A DNA stretch of 64,000 nt from NCBI RefSeq assembly GCF_030704535.1, contig NC_081820.1:22953001-23017000 (forward strand). Direction: 5' to 3'. This DNA comes from Vitis vinifera (Eukaryota; Streptophyta; Magnoliopsida; Vitales; Vitaceae). The notes beneath the pieces are model-generated. The model had not been told where the DNA came from, did no database searches, and was given only the letters and a program-made list of their open reading frames with translations. Shown here piece by piece: positions 1 to 11,247 of this stretch. Position numbers and translations under genes: made by a program. Position 1 is the stretch's first letter. Every line of letters starts with the position of its first letter.

Positions 1-1885
1 TATTTTTTTTTAAAAAAAACTGTGATGGTTAGGGAAAATATTGATATCTAAACCTTCTTTCAATAGTTTATTTTACAAAATTTTAAGTAAAAAAATAAAA
101 CTTTTTTTTTTCAATTAAATTATAATTTTATTACATTAAGTAACTAAAAACAAAATATTTATTTTTAAAGAAATTAAATTTTGACATAAATCAATTACAA
201 ATAGAGTATGATTTAATATAATTTGTAAGACATGAAAAAAATTGATTTAAAAGAAGACACTTCGAGTATAAATTATGTAATAATAAAACTCTTTATTTTA
301 CATGATAAAAAATAAAAAATAAAAAATTATAAAAATTTTAAGTTCATTTATTGAGAGTCATCATGCAACTCCCTTCTACTAAACACATTTATCCGTTTTT
401 GAGTAATATTTAGTATTAATTAAATATGAGATAATTTCACTCGGGGTTTGGTTAAATATAATATTTTATAATTTCACTCATCTTAACTAAAAGCAATGTT
501 TTTATTTCATTTTTATATTAAATTATTTTTTTAATAAATAAAATTATTTAAATAAAGATAGAAACTCTTATTAAGTTTAAAAAAAAGTTTTTAATTTTTC
601 AGAAGTTCAAAATCTTAATAGATAGCCACTATATTTATTTTATCCCATTATCACGATCACATAATCAAATAATAAAAATAATGGTACGTGTAACAACTTC
701 CTATTTTGATATTAAATAAATTTAAATCTATTCAAACTTTAAATTAGAATTAAAATATATATATATATAAAAGCTGCCGGACTTTTTCGATGACTGAATA
801 TTTTATTTTCCAAGATAAAGTATGACATGGAAGATTTCTAATAATTTAAGTGAGAATTAGTTCATGAAAAGGGGCTTTATGGGTCCCACGTTAAATCACA
901 GAACTTAGCAATGGAGAAGACCTTCCAATACTCAAATTAAATCATAGAAAAAAATAGAATTATTTTTAATTCATTATTGCATTTGAATTATTCACTAGTA
1001 ACATGAGTGGAATAATCAACCAAAATTTTTGGTCAAAAATTTGACTTTTCTCGGTGGTTAGATAGGTTAATTTCACTTACTTCCCTCAGGTATAAGGTCC
1101 ATATAAATATATTTTGACTATAAAATCAAAATTTTAAAGAATTATTAAGCATAGCTCCTTAAAATATCTCTAAAAAATTTAATAAGGATGTTAATTAGCA
1201 ATGCTTAAAACCAAAATCAGACTAAGTAGGTGTTTAATAAAACTTAATATTTATAATTTAATAACTTAATAACTTAATTTGACTTTAAGTTAAATTATTG
1301 ATTTAAAACTTATTATTTATTTTATACTTTAAGTGTTAAGATTATATGATAAAGTTAACTTAAATTTTATTCTAAATCATCAAATATTGATATATTTATT
1401 CTTATTAATTTTAACTAATTTTTATATTTCAAAGTAATAAAGTTATTTCTTAAGCCTTCATATTCAAAATGCATCACTATAAAAATATTTATTACAAAAG
1501 ATAAATTGTAAATATAAAATGGTAATTATTTAATATATTTTCACTAAATAAGAATAAATAAAGTACAAAAAAATTGAAATTAAGAAAATAAATTAATCAT
1601 TTCAACTTAATACTTAAAATAATATTTAATTTTAAATTATGATATTAAGTTATTTTATTAATCATATTTAATTTATTAAATAATTTAAATTGAATTATTA
1701 AGTTGATTTTCCAAGCACTCAACCACTTACTGTATTTATACCAAATATCAAGTATTTGTGTGGATAAAATTAAATCTTACATCCTATTTTGTTATTTCGC
1801 TTTCATTCTTCTTCCTAGTCCAAGGAAGAAATGCATCCATCCTAATATTGTATCTTTCTCTATCATTCCACTCAAAGACAATATA
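1..1885. other. AT-rich intergenic region with a MITE-like repeat
   Basis: No gene is visible. The stretch is strongly AT-rich. From about 1228 to 1725 it resembles the repeat family seen again at 10446-11247 and 47340-47812. Shared features are an edge reading like GTGTTTAATAAAA, many TTAAGTTA-type motifs, and a closing edge like TTTTCCAAGCACT. The short open frames in it have no recognisable domain. Confidence 0.5.
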
Positions 1886-1888
1886 AAA

Positions 1889-2084
1889 CACATCAAACTT
1901 TTGATTTTTTTTATAATCGAGAACTTTCCACTGCCAAGTTTTTAGGACGAATACATCAAACTTTTGATATTTTTTTATAATCAAGAATCTTCCATGGCCA
2001 AGCCCTTAGAGCGAACACATCAAACTTTTGATATATTTTTTTTTATACTCAAGAACTTTCCATGGTCAAGCCGTTAGAACTTCT
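1889..2084. repeat. Three-copy tandem repeat, unit about 64 bp
   Basis: The phrase CATCAAACTTTTGAT recurs at 1891, 1954 and 2018, each time followed by a T-run, ATAATC(A/G)AGAA and CTTCCA(C/T)GGCCAAG. Copies are about 85-90 percent alike by eye. A shorter trace (CATCAAACTTTCGAT) follows near 2133. It lies about 0.3 kb beyond the 3' end of the beta-carotene hydroxylase gene. Confidence 0.7.
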
Positions 2085-2407
2085 TATAGAACCCGATCTC
2101 GAAGCAATGATCGTATCCGCAACAACCATCACACATCAAACTTTCGATCGAATAGAAAAAATTTGAAAACACACAAGTTTGAAGAAAAAGTTGCACAAAC
2201 AAGATTTTGAAACTATTGTGTTATTTCCTTTATTATGTATATGTATTGAGTGTGATATGGTACACAAAGATGAGAAAATTTGCATTCATTCATCATCCAT
2301 ACACCTTTTCCTATTCCTCCATTTTTGAGAAAAAGTGACTAATAGACCATAGTCAGTACTCATTTCATTCACCTACACGCTCACCCAACGTATCTAAAAC
2401 ATCCTAT

Positions 2408-4019
2408 TCATCTTGGACCGTTGGATAATCTGGCTCTGCGATTGATCTCTTTCTCCAACTCATCCTTGCCTCCCACCTCTTCCACTTCCTGCACCACACC
2501 ACATAGTATTCAATCCCCCTTCAAATTTTGAAAATTAATTGGGGAAAAAATAAAATGGTGATGGGCTTACCTTAGGGCCCAAGAACAGCCCATATGGGAC
2601 CCCATTGAATTTGTCTGAGTGGTGGAGCTGAGACCATGCATCAGAAGATCAGGCCGTTGGATTCAGTTGAAAATTAAAAAAAAAAACAAAAAAAGGAAAA
2701 GGAAAAGAAAAAGAAAAATGAAGGATCGTGTGTGTGGTGGTGCATGCTTACTTGGTGTGCTGCAGCTACGCGTCTGAAATAGGGCACGTTCGCAATGGGC
2801 CCCACTGGAAATCTCCTGTGGACGAGACCATCGTGGACAAACATGTAGGCCATTCCAAACACGGTAATTCCAAGGCCCTGTGTAACCAAACACTGATTTT
2901 GTAAGCTGAAGGTAAACTGTTTTTGTTTTTCAAAAATAGAAAATAATTATTGGGAACTGTAATCAGTAATCACTAATCACAGAGTCATCAATCAATAGGT
3001 ACAGTGAGACTATGGAACTTACTGCACCAAAACATAGACCAGGGACGAGGCCTTTGTGGAAGAAGCCATAGGAGAGGAGGGCTATGGCTGGAACTGCATT
3101 TGTGATCGCGAAAACATCGTTGAGCTCGAATGGACCTTCTCTTGGTTTATGGTGGGACTGCAATCCAAAAGGTTTTAGAATGATCAAACAGAAAATCCAC
3201 TGTTTGGTTACCGAGAAAATGTCCAGGAAGATTTCTCAGCGACCAGAGGTGTTTAAGAAGAATGAGGAAAGGAGTAGGAGGAAAACCTCGTGCATGTGCC
3301 ATAAGGAGGCGTGCCAGAGAGCTTTGTGAGCCCATCTCGCCCAGAACTCCATGCCTACCTGAGAATAAAAAATACCTATTTCGATTCAACGCAATCGCCT
3401 CAAACCCAGCTTCGCAAACATGATTTGGAACTAGAAACCGAAGGAAAATGAAGGGAAAAAGGCACTTACAGCGGCTCCAACCGACAGAGCAAATGTCCCG
3501 AACATCTCGGACAAGGGAACCTCCCCGCCCTATCACACAGGGAACCCAATTTCAAATTTCAAGCAAAGAAAAAAAGGAGAAAAAAATATAAAACCGGAGA
3601 AAACAGAGAAGACCGGAGCTCTGCTTCACCTCCATTTGCCATGAAAACCGGTAGTAAACTGCCATAACAGCCATGGAAGTGATCCCAAAGCTCGACATCA
3701 CAGCCGCAACAAGGTACGTTAGCCGCTCTGATCTCTTCCTGGCGAGCTTCTCCGCCACCCGGGCGGCGGAGATCTGACTCGCCAGAGTCTCCTCGCTCCG
3801 ATTCTCCACCACCTCTGTGCTCAGCTTCTCCTCCTCCACCACGAAACAAACCGTCAGTCTTGTCTTCTTCCGACACCGGAAAATGTTTTCGTGCCGCCGA
3901 ATGGAAGGGATGAAGAGAGAAGTGGGGGTGAAGGGGGAGGTGGGTTTGGGGCCGAGAAAGGGGTTCCGGCCCAAGCGGGGAGAGCGGGAGGAGGTGGCAA
4001 CCGAGATTTCGACCGCCAT
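2408..4019 (-). CDS. BCH: Beta-carotene 3-hydroxylase (non-haem di-iron), chloroplast
   Basis: Hydroxylates the beta-rings of beta-carotene to beta-cryptoxanthin and zeaxanthin in plastids. Seven exons: 4019-3630, 3529-3470, 3358-3287, 3157-3023, 2877-2752, 2627-2571, 2488-2408, giving 306 residues, usual for the family. Residues 1 to about 55 are Ser/Arg-rich and lack acidic residues, like a transit peptide; hydrophobic segments follow. Iron-binding histidine boxes of the fatty-acid-hydroxylase superfamily are all present: HKALWH (161-166), HESHH (173-177), HDGLVH (234-239) and HQLHH (260-264). The start at 4019 was chosen because MAVEIS begins the usual N-terminus; an in-frame upstream Met exists (frame open to 4175) but would prepend a non-conserved stretch. 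All introns are GT-AG and no damage is seen. The call is firm; which BCH paralogue it is cannot be settled here. Confidence 0.95.
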
Positions 4020-4126
4020 GGAAATGGTGGCGCGTGAGTGGTGTTGGGGTGGAGTCCTGAGACTTGGACGTGGAGACGGCAGCTCAACGCACGAAGACCA
4101 CAACTTTCGTTTCTGGCCTCTTCCGT

Positions 4127-4136
4127 ATTTTATATA
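4127..4136 (-). promoter_or_regulatory. TATA box candidate for the beta-carotene hydroxylase gene
   Basis: On the minus strand the sequence reads TATATAAAAT about 110 bp upstream of the BCH start codon, a normal distance for a plant core promoter with a short leader. It is a motif match only. Confidence 0.5.
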
Positions 4137-5471
4137 TCGCTCCCTTGAATGTACTGGAACTGCGTTTTTCCACAAATGCCATTCCTTTTTCTATCATTTT
4201 ACAAATTTGCCATTTTGCTCTCTGCTTTCTCATTTCTGAATTTTCTGAATTGGAAATTATATAATTAACTGTAATAAATATTTTTATTTATATTGCTTTA
4301 TTTTCAACATTTTTTATATTTGTATAATTATTTTTTAAATAAAAAATAAAAAAATTTAAAAATGAAAATATGTTCTTAAAAAATACTAAAAATATCAAAA
4401 TAAAATTATATATATGCATTGGGGTATAAAAGATACGTTCAAAACTTCGAACGTTGGACGGGGGACGGGAGCAGGTGGTAAGACGGTAATAAAAAGAGAA
4501 AAGGAAGGGGAAAGAGAAAGATAAGAGGAGGTGTGACGTGAGGTGGGGGAGTGGGGGTGTAGAAATGAGAGATGTCAGGATCGCATAGAGAATGAGTGGA
4601 CCATGGTCCACCGCCAGATTGCGGAGGAGAAGCCACCCAATCACCTATCGAACTTGCTGTTTCTTTTGGAATCTTGTGTCTTCTGTTTTTGTGTCCACCT
4701 CGTCTCTCCACATTTCGTATTTTGCCACGGTCCCCCCACCACCACTCACTCCACGACCCCATTCTTTCACGCACCCACTTCCACTTGGACCAATAGACGC
4801 ATGTTTCTTCTCTAATGCTGCTCAGTTACTCTTTAGTCTTTACCATCCACAGTTGTAAACGCTTCTATGCAATATTCGGATCCCAAGAATTTGAGAAATT
4901 TCTTAAACCATGGGTGAAGATGCTAAGATCCTCTTCGCTGGCTAGCACCAGCTATTTCAATACAGAGGGAAGTGGACTTTTATAGGCTTCTTATGTCACG
5001 GGTTTCATGTCGTCTAATGTTTTAATATTTGTTGGAGGTCAAAAGTGTAATATCCCCCGATAAGGGAGAACGTTACAGTTAGTTATAAAAAGACCTTTGG
5101 AATCAAATTAAAACCTCCATCAGACACTTTTATAATCCTTCTTAAATTAAATAATTGAGTTGTTAAGTAGTGATTATTTAATATTTAACTAGGCCTTGGG
5201 ATCAACTAATTTTAAAATATATAAATTTCTTAATTAATTTTAATTATATTTAATTTTTATTTTATTTTTTTATAATAAAATTATTTTTTTAATATTTTTT
5301 TTTCTTTTCTTAATACTTTCTAGAACTAAATATAACCTAAAGAATGTTAACATCGGTGTTTATTAGAGTACCATGAGCTTCAATGCAGAAAGGATTATAT
5401 ACCACTCTTTGGCTTCGTTTCTATAACCTAACATGCTAATTAAACTGGGAAAGGTAATAGTGCTGAGTATC
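4137..5471. other. Intergenic region between BCH and the TFIIIA relic
   Basis: Holds the BCH upstream region, including a purine-rich stretch (4450-4560 on the plus strand) and CCACC-rich sequence at 4600-4800. The overlapping open frames on both strands here are low-complexity and not conserved in type. The remainder (4860-5400) is AT-rich with no recognisable element. Confidence 0.4.
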
Positions 5472-7140
5472 TCACTGCTGATCCTCAGCACCTGCTGAGA
5501 GCAGCCAAGAAAGGAACTCGGATCCTTGACTCGAGATGGAATCTGACTGACTTGGTGGAGTCACCCTCTTCCGCAGCACTGCTTCTACAGGTGGGGACGT
5601 CCTCTTCCGGCCACCCCTTGGCCTCTGCCTGAATTGTTCATCCAACTCCTCAAAATCCCCCTGAAACATTGTAGTTACAGTGTTACTTGTTTTTCCCACA
5701 AAGTGGTTAAAGAGCATTACCACATAGCAGCACAAATTCATCAATGAAATATGGTGAAACAAAACTCACATGGGTATAAACATGGCATCTGGTTTTCTCA
5801 TGGTTATCTCTATCTCATGCAACAACCCGGAATGCCACAGACAAATGGTCTGAGTTGAAGATGCACAGCCTTCACATGCTGATGAAGGATTTGATTTCTG
5901 AGGATATAAATTCAAATGAAAAATTGATGTCATTAAAAGTTTAAGAAAATGAAGTCACAAACAAAACTATTGCTCTTACGGTTGAAAATGTGTGGAGAAA
6001 ACCCTTGAAGTGGCATCTGATTCTCTCTGAGGAACATCCTGATTTATGTGTCTTGAGGTGCCTCTTGATGTTCTTCCTCAGCTGATTGGTGCCACATGTC
6101 TCACAGATAATATGTGTTGGTGGCAGGACTCGAGATGAGCCTTGAGGCACTGTTCATTAGTGAAATGTTTAAAACATCCTGGTTCGGAACAGACTGCCTC
6201 GAAGTCCAGTTTAATTGCAATGGTTAAAGCATTTATAAGAGTTTGCAAAGAGAAAACGGTAAAATTCCAAGAGGGAAACATGTGCAACTAGATTATGTTA
6301 ATTTACATTATCCACTATAAAGATAAGTGAATGAGGTTTTTCAATGCATAAATAAAAAGAAATCGATAGTTAAAAGAAACTTGCCATGAGAATCCTCATG
6401 CGTCTGCAACTTTGAAGCAAATTTGAACACCTTTCCACACCCAATTTCTGAGCATACGTATTGTTTGTTGTTTGGAACCAACATTGTTAGGGGGAGACTC
6501 ATCATGAAATTCCTTAACATGCCTTTTGATGCTGCTTTGAAAAGCAAATCTACTGTTGCAATTCTGAACAGGGCATGTGAAGAGTTTCCCTTGGTGCTTA
6601 AGAAGGAGGCGGGTCAAGTGAACTTTTCTTCTATAGCTGGAATGGCAGTCACCTACTGGACAAGTAAATGGCCTCTGCAACAAAATAGCAAATCTTTTTG
6701 AAGTTCGAATTTAAAAGAAACCTAATCTTAAATTTGATACTTAACTGAACAGGGTTTGCAAACCTCAAAACAAGTGGTGTGTGATGAGGCCACTTGATGG
6801 AGCTTCTCAGGAAGTTCCCCACCTGATACTAGTCCATTCAACATAGAATTAATGCAGCCTCAAGCATTTTGGAGTTCATTTTGTGGGATCCAATGCTTCA
6901 CACTATATCATCCATGGGTATCTCATCACCCAAAAATTTTTAGAGCCTGCAAGATTATTTTATTTCAGTTTGATCCAACTACTGAAAGGAAACAAGTAAA
7001 GTGCCACAATTATTGAATGTAAAAATTGCATTGATAATAGTGAGCAAATGCCTCAAGCGAATGATTTTGCATGTGCTGCTTCAAGTAAGCTGGCTTTTTG
7101 AAACTTGCACCACATTCTTCACAGGTATTGGACTTTTCTC
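5472..7140 (-). pseudogene. TFIIIA: Transcription factor IIIA (C2H2 zinc finger) pseudogene
   Basis: Minus-strand pieces match plant TFIIIA, the 5S rRNA gene activator, in order. A finger reads [20 protein letters not shown] (about 7130-7070). Then come RPFTCPVGDCHSSYRRK and KLFTCPVQNCNSRFAFQ (6680-6510), QYVCSEIGCGKVFKFASK (about 6470-6410), [18 protein letters not shown] (about 6210-6150) and [17 protein letters not shown] (about 6105-6050). The basic C-terminal tail is at 5660-5472. Introns remain, so this is a duplicated gene and not a retrocopy. Adjacent fingers lie in different frames: the frame shifts after HDESPPNN near 6470 and again after CHQHI near 6115. Part of the last finger is missing near 5800, and an in-frame stop precedes the first finger near 7148. 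The 5' exons of the family are absent. Confidence 0.85.
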
Positions 7141-7149
7141 CCTCCATTT

Positions 7150-7900
7150 ACTCATTCTTATGAACTCTTTGCCTTTTCATCCCTTCCTAAATAATATTAA
7201 GAAATCATTGATGAGGCCAGGGTTCTTGCAGATCAACTTCTGGGGGCAGATTTTAGCCACAGACCAAAATTTTATTCATTACTGATTTTACAATATAGGA
7301 AATCAGTAGGGCTATGTTTAGTTTCTGGAAAGTACTAAGCAAAGCAAAAAAAATATTGAGGAAAATGATTTTTTTATGTTCGGTTTCGTCATGAAAAATG
7401 TAAATTGATTTGCATTTCTAGACTATCATATTGTATTTCTATTATAAAGCATCCTTGCAAGCCAAAATTATAAAAAGACAACAAAAATACACTATTGTAA
7501 TTTCAATATATGAAGTTGTTAATTGTAATCTAATGATAAATAAAAAAAATCTATAAAATTAATTTTTTTATATAAAAATATAGGGATATAATAAAAATAC
7601 ACTATAATTACAATATAAATACAATAATGTTAGGATACATTACAGTAAAATTTTGAAAAATTTTCAAATTTCTTATGAAATTAGGCAGTTGTGGGTTTTT
7701 TGACATATCCCTAACATGTCTAATATACAACAAATATTGTTCTTTATTATATAAATATGTCTCAATTAATTATAATTTTTATTTATTTATTTTGTATTTG
7801 TTGTAAAATTAGCAAAACAAAATAGGAAAATAATGAGAAAAAAAATATTTATTGAAATTAAAAATAGTGGGTACAATCTAAAAAAAATAATATTCCTTCC
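7150..7900. other. AT-rich spacer upstream of the TFIIIA relic
   Basis: No coding potential recognised. The 5' exons expected for TFIIIA were looked for on the minus strand and not found. From about 7310 the sequence (GGGCTATGTTTAGTTTCTGG) resembles the edge of a MITE, but no matching opposite end was identified. Confidence 0.4.
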
Positions 7901-7919
7901 AACAGAATATTTTCCTTAT

Positions 7920-8220
7920 GATTATTTTGCCTTGATCACACTTTGGAAGACGAAGATAAAGTTTTATTGATTTTGAAGTTACTTTAGGATTTTCTCCTTA
8001 GGATTTTCCTTTTTGGATTTTACCTTTAGATTTTCTCCTTAGGATTTTCTTTTTTGAATTTTTCTGATTTCTAAATCTCCTCCCACTTCTTGATGGCAGA
8101 CACCTTATTTATAGGTGAAGATAGGAATTTGATTCAAATTCCCGAATTTTAGTTGCTTAATTTAAGGGATTTAGTTTATTAAATTTAGCAAATTTTATTA
8201 TCCAAAAAGTTTTACCAACA
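7920..8220 (-). mobile_element. Possible solo LTR fossil (minus orientation)
   Basis: Read on the minus strand it begins TGTTGGTAAAAC at 8220, carries a TATA-like CTATAAATAAGG near 8110, and then a repetitive run of AGGAAAATCCTAA-type units, the layout of an LTR with promoter and leader. No internal coding region adjoins it, so it would be a solo LTR or remnant. The distal edge near 7920 and the target duplication could not be fixed. Confidence 0.35.
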
Positions 8221-8717
8221 AGATAATAATAATAATTTTCTTATTATTATTATTATCCCTTTTATAGCTAGAGATTCATGGTTTTTTTTTTTTTCAATTT
8301 ATTGATTTTGAAGACTAAATTAGTAATAATTTAATCCATTAATTTTTTTTATGTCTATAATAATACGTAATACTATGAAATAGATTGATTTGATTGTGGG
8401 TGAAAGAAGACGTATTTCTCAATTGGTAAATGGACATGGGAAATTCAGGTAAATTGGTCTAATAAAAATGTTAGGTTTTCATAAGAATTATCAAATCTAC
8501 CCACCCTTCTCGGTAATTTTTTTTCCCAGCCTACTCTTAAGGGTAATTCTCCAAAAAAAAAAATGGTAGGAATGTAATGAGCCAGGGTTTTGCAAGATTT
8601 TATTGGGCCTGTATGTCATTCAGGCCCATCAACATTTTGAAGCCCAGCCCAGTACAAGGCATTTCTTAGTGGTCCCTGTTAAAGCCACCCATACTAATAA
8701 ATTGGGATGCAGAGAGG

Positions 8718-8725
8718 GAATTAGG
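8718..8725. repeat. Target-site duplication, left copy
   Basis: GAATTAGG immediately precedes the left terminal inverted repeat at 8726 and is repeated exactly at 9142-9149 after the right terminal repeat. An exact 8-bp duplication is typical of hAT-superfamily insertion. Confidence 0.85.
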
Positions 8726-9141
8726 TAGGGGTCTCCAAAAAGCCTGCGGCCCGCGGCCCGGCCCGAGCCCGTTTATGGGCGGGCCGAGCCGCGGTCCTAA
8801 ATTTAGGCCCGACCCGTAGGCCCGCCTTTAATTTTTTTTAAAAAAATAATATACTATATTTTTATATATATATATAACTAACTCATTTAATAAGCACAAA
8901 AGAAATGTAGCTCAGTTGGTTAGAGCCTTGAAATTTAAGCTTGAGGGGAGGGGTTCGAATCCCCCCCTCTTCCTTCCTTTATTTAAAAGCCATTTTGGCT
9001 TATTTAAAAAAGCCCGCGGCCCGGCCCGCTAGCCCGCGAGCTCATAGGCCGGGCCGCGGGCCTAGCATTTTAGCTCGGCCCGGCCCGAGCTGGGCCGCGG
9101 GCCTCCTATTTAAGGCCCGGCCCGCCCGTTGGAGACCCTTA
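8726..9141. mobile_element. Non-autonomous hAT-type MITE, 416 bp
   Basis: Terminal inverted repeats are TAGGGGTCTCCAA (8726-8738) and its near-complement TTGGAGACCCTTA (9129-9141), one mismatch in 13. The element is bounded by an exact 8-bp duplication GAATTAGG. The subterminal regions are packed with GCCCG/CGGGC words (8745-8830 and 9010-9125), an abrupt GC-rich island in AT-rich DNA and a known habit of plant hAT elements, where such words can serve as transposase-binding sites. No transposase is encoded. The middle carries a tRNA-like segment. The near-identical ends and perfect duplication suggest a fairly recent insertion. Confidence 0.85.
8902..8973 (+). other. tRNA-like segment inside the hAT MITE
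   Basis: It contains a good A-box/D-arm (TAGCTCAGTTGGTTAGAGC) and a good B-box/T-arm (GGGGTTCGAATCCCC) at tRNA spacing. The acceptor stem pairs poorly (about four of seven) and the anticodon stem does not form cleanly, so it is probably a tRNA pseudogene or a tRNA-derived SINE head captured by the MITE, not a working tRNA. The intact internal promoter boxes could still recruit RNA polymerase III. Confidence 0.65.
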
Positions 9142-9149
9142 GAATTAGG
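9142..9149. repeat. Target-site duplication, right copy
   Basis: GAATTAGG, identical to 8718-8725, directly follows the right terminal repeat of the MITE. Confidence 0.85.
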
Positions 9150-9997
9150 ATCTATAAGTTGAGTATATCATTATCTTTATAATAAGGGCATATTTATATA
9201 TTGATAGTTAACCTCAATTTCCATCATTTTTTTTAAATAAATTATAATTTTTCACATTACTATATGAACTTATAGTTTTCATTTTTATAACGTAGGTTTA
9301 TTTTAGGATACGAAATTTCAACTACCTAAGCAATCCTGCCCATAATTTTTTTTTTTCTCAAACTTTAGAGTATGTTTAACAAGATAGAAGGTGTATAAAA
9401 AATATATCAACAAAAATATTTCTTCATTATAATTTTCCTTTTTTTTTTTCCAATTTTGGTTTTGTAATTAGTAATCAAAGATTGTGCCCTCACCCTCATT
9501 TTAACTATACCCTTAATCCAATCCACATATAAAAAAGATGGCAAATTAATTATATAAATTATTTGTCTAATTACCATATTAATCTTTTTTCATCATTTAT
9601 TATCCATGGATAATATAAGCTTAGTTCTACTATCAAAAAGCCAAGATGAGTAGATATAATAAAATGCGTTGCATTTATTCATATGAAAAAACCATAAATA
9701 GAAATCCAAGTTTGTAAGATACAAATTTCCGTTATTTAAAAATAATTAGTATTTACATTTTTTTTTTTTTTTACCATTAAGGTAAAATGCACTTTTTTGT
9801 CAAAAGTATTACCTTTGATCATTGAGGTACTATTTTTTAATGATATGAATATTACCTTTAACCATTTGAGGTACTATATTTGATTGGTTAGTGTGTGAAA
9901 TTGGAATTATTTTTAAAATATTTATATTTTATAATTATTTTTATATGATTGCGTGAAAATATACTTTTTTTCATAATATTTATACTAAATTAACAAT
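9150..9997. other. AT-rich intergenic region
   Basis: No gene, RNA or complete mobile element recognised. It contains poly-T runs and a phrase (GAGGTACTAT) repeated near 9825 and 9870. Confidence 0.4.
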
Positions 9998-10267
9998 CCA
10001 TGTGTCCTCTAACTCAAATAAGAACAAAAGAAAAAAAGAAGAAGCTATTTTAATGATCACACAACATCCAATATTTCTCACTATAAGACATAATAAAATA
10101 ATTACTCATGGAAAATTAAAAACACAATTATTCCATGTGCTCTCTAACTCGAATAAGAACAAAAAAAAAGAAAAAAAAAGAGGCTATTTTAATGATCACA
10201 CAACATCCAATATTTCTCACTATAAGACATAATAAAATTATTACTCATGGAAAATTAAAAACACGAT
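9998..10267. repeat. Tandem duplication, two copies of about 135 bp
   Basis: The block starting CCATGTG(T/C)(C/T)CTCTAACTC at 9998 is repeated at 10133. It continues through an A-rich run, then CTATTTTAATGATCACACAACATCC and a shared end near AAAACAC(A/G)ATTATT. Copies differ by a few substitutions and by A-run length. The open frames across it are by-products of the duplication. Confidence 0.85.
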
Positions 10268-10445
10268 TATTTCAATATATTTCATATCATTTGACCATTA
10301 ATCATAAAATTAGCACACATTATGACACTATAAAGTGAAAGAAATTAAAAAAAAATAAAATAGACCAAGTCTTATAAAATTTCACAAATGATGTTAGAGT
10401 GGTGAAAAAGAAATTTAAAAGTTTTGAAAAATATAGAAAAATTTA

Positions 10446-11247
10446 ATTAAGTGGGTGTTTGGTAAACCAACATTGTAATTTAACGTGATTTAATAATTTA
10501 ATTTAAATAATTAAGTAAATTAAGTATGTTTGATAAAATAACTTAATAGTATAACTTAAAACCAAAAACAACTTTAAGTAATAAGTGAAAATAATCTGTT
10601 TATTCTTAAATTTACATCTTTATTTTACCTTTTTATCCTCATTTGCCCTAATTATCTTACGACTTCCATTATTACTTGATCTCTCTTACCTTAATTACAA
10701 TTTATAAGAATAAATATGTCAATTTGATGATTTAAAATAAATTTTAAGTTAATTTTATCAAAGAATTAAGTAATAAGTTTTAAATTAATAATTTAAATAT
10801 AGTTTAATTTAAAGTCAATTTAAGTTATTGAGTAATAAGTATTAAGTTTTATTAAACATTCCTAAGTTGTTAATTTTAAACTTATTACTTAATTCTTCTT
10901 TTAAGTATTAAAATTATTTAATAAAATTAACTTAAAACTTATTATAAATCATCAAATTGACATATTCATCCTTATAAATTATAATTAAGATAAAAGAGGT
11001 TGAGTAATAGTGAAGGTCATAGAGTAGGAAAGAAGATTATGAAGGTAACTAGGAGAGATAGAAGTAAAAAAAGTTAAATGAAAATGTACATTTAAGAATA
11101 AATAAATTATTTTTATTTATTACTTAAAGTTATTTTCGACTTTAAATCATATCATTGAGTTATTTTATCAAACATATTTAATTTACTTAATGACTTAATA
11201 AAATATTAAGTTACTTTAAGTTATTGAGATGTTTACCAAATACCCAT
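10446..11247. mobile_element. Inverted MITE dimer (fold-back), about 800 bp
   Basis: The left edge reads GGGTGTTTGGTAAAC and the right edge GTTTACCAAATACCC, its complement. Inside, the two halves are inverted copies: TAAATTTACATCTTTATTTTA near 10610 mirrors AATGTACATTTAAGAATAAA near 11085, and both carry complementary AAGTCGTAAGAT/GAAGATTATGAAGG-like stretches. The centre is near 10850. Each arm, about 390 bp, resembles the single copies at 1228-1725 and 47340-47812. Confidence 0.7.

Noticed and set aside
3552-4239. Extended upstream and opposite-strand frames over BCH exon 1
   Set aside because: The exon 1 frame stays open upstream of the start and the opposite strand is open by composition; the residues are not conserved in type.
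8902-8973. A functional tRNA gene
   Set aside because: The A- and B-boxes are good, but the acceptor stem has only about four pairs and no clean anticodon stem forms; it is inside a transposon.
8941-9162. Ala/Pro/Arg-rich open frame
   Set aside because: It is the GC-rich subterminal repeat of the hAT MITE read as protein.
10002-10338. Two overlapping Lys/Asn-rich open frames
   Set aside because: They arise from a 135-bp tandem duplication in AT-rich DNA and have no recognisable domain.
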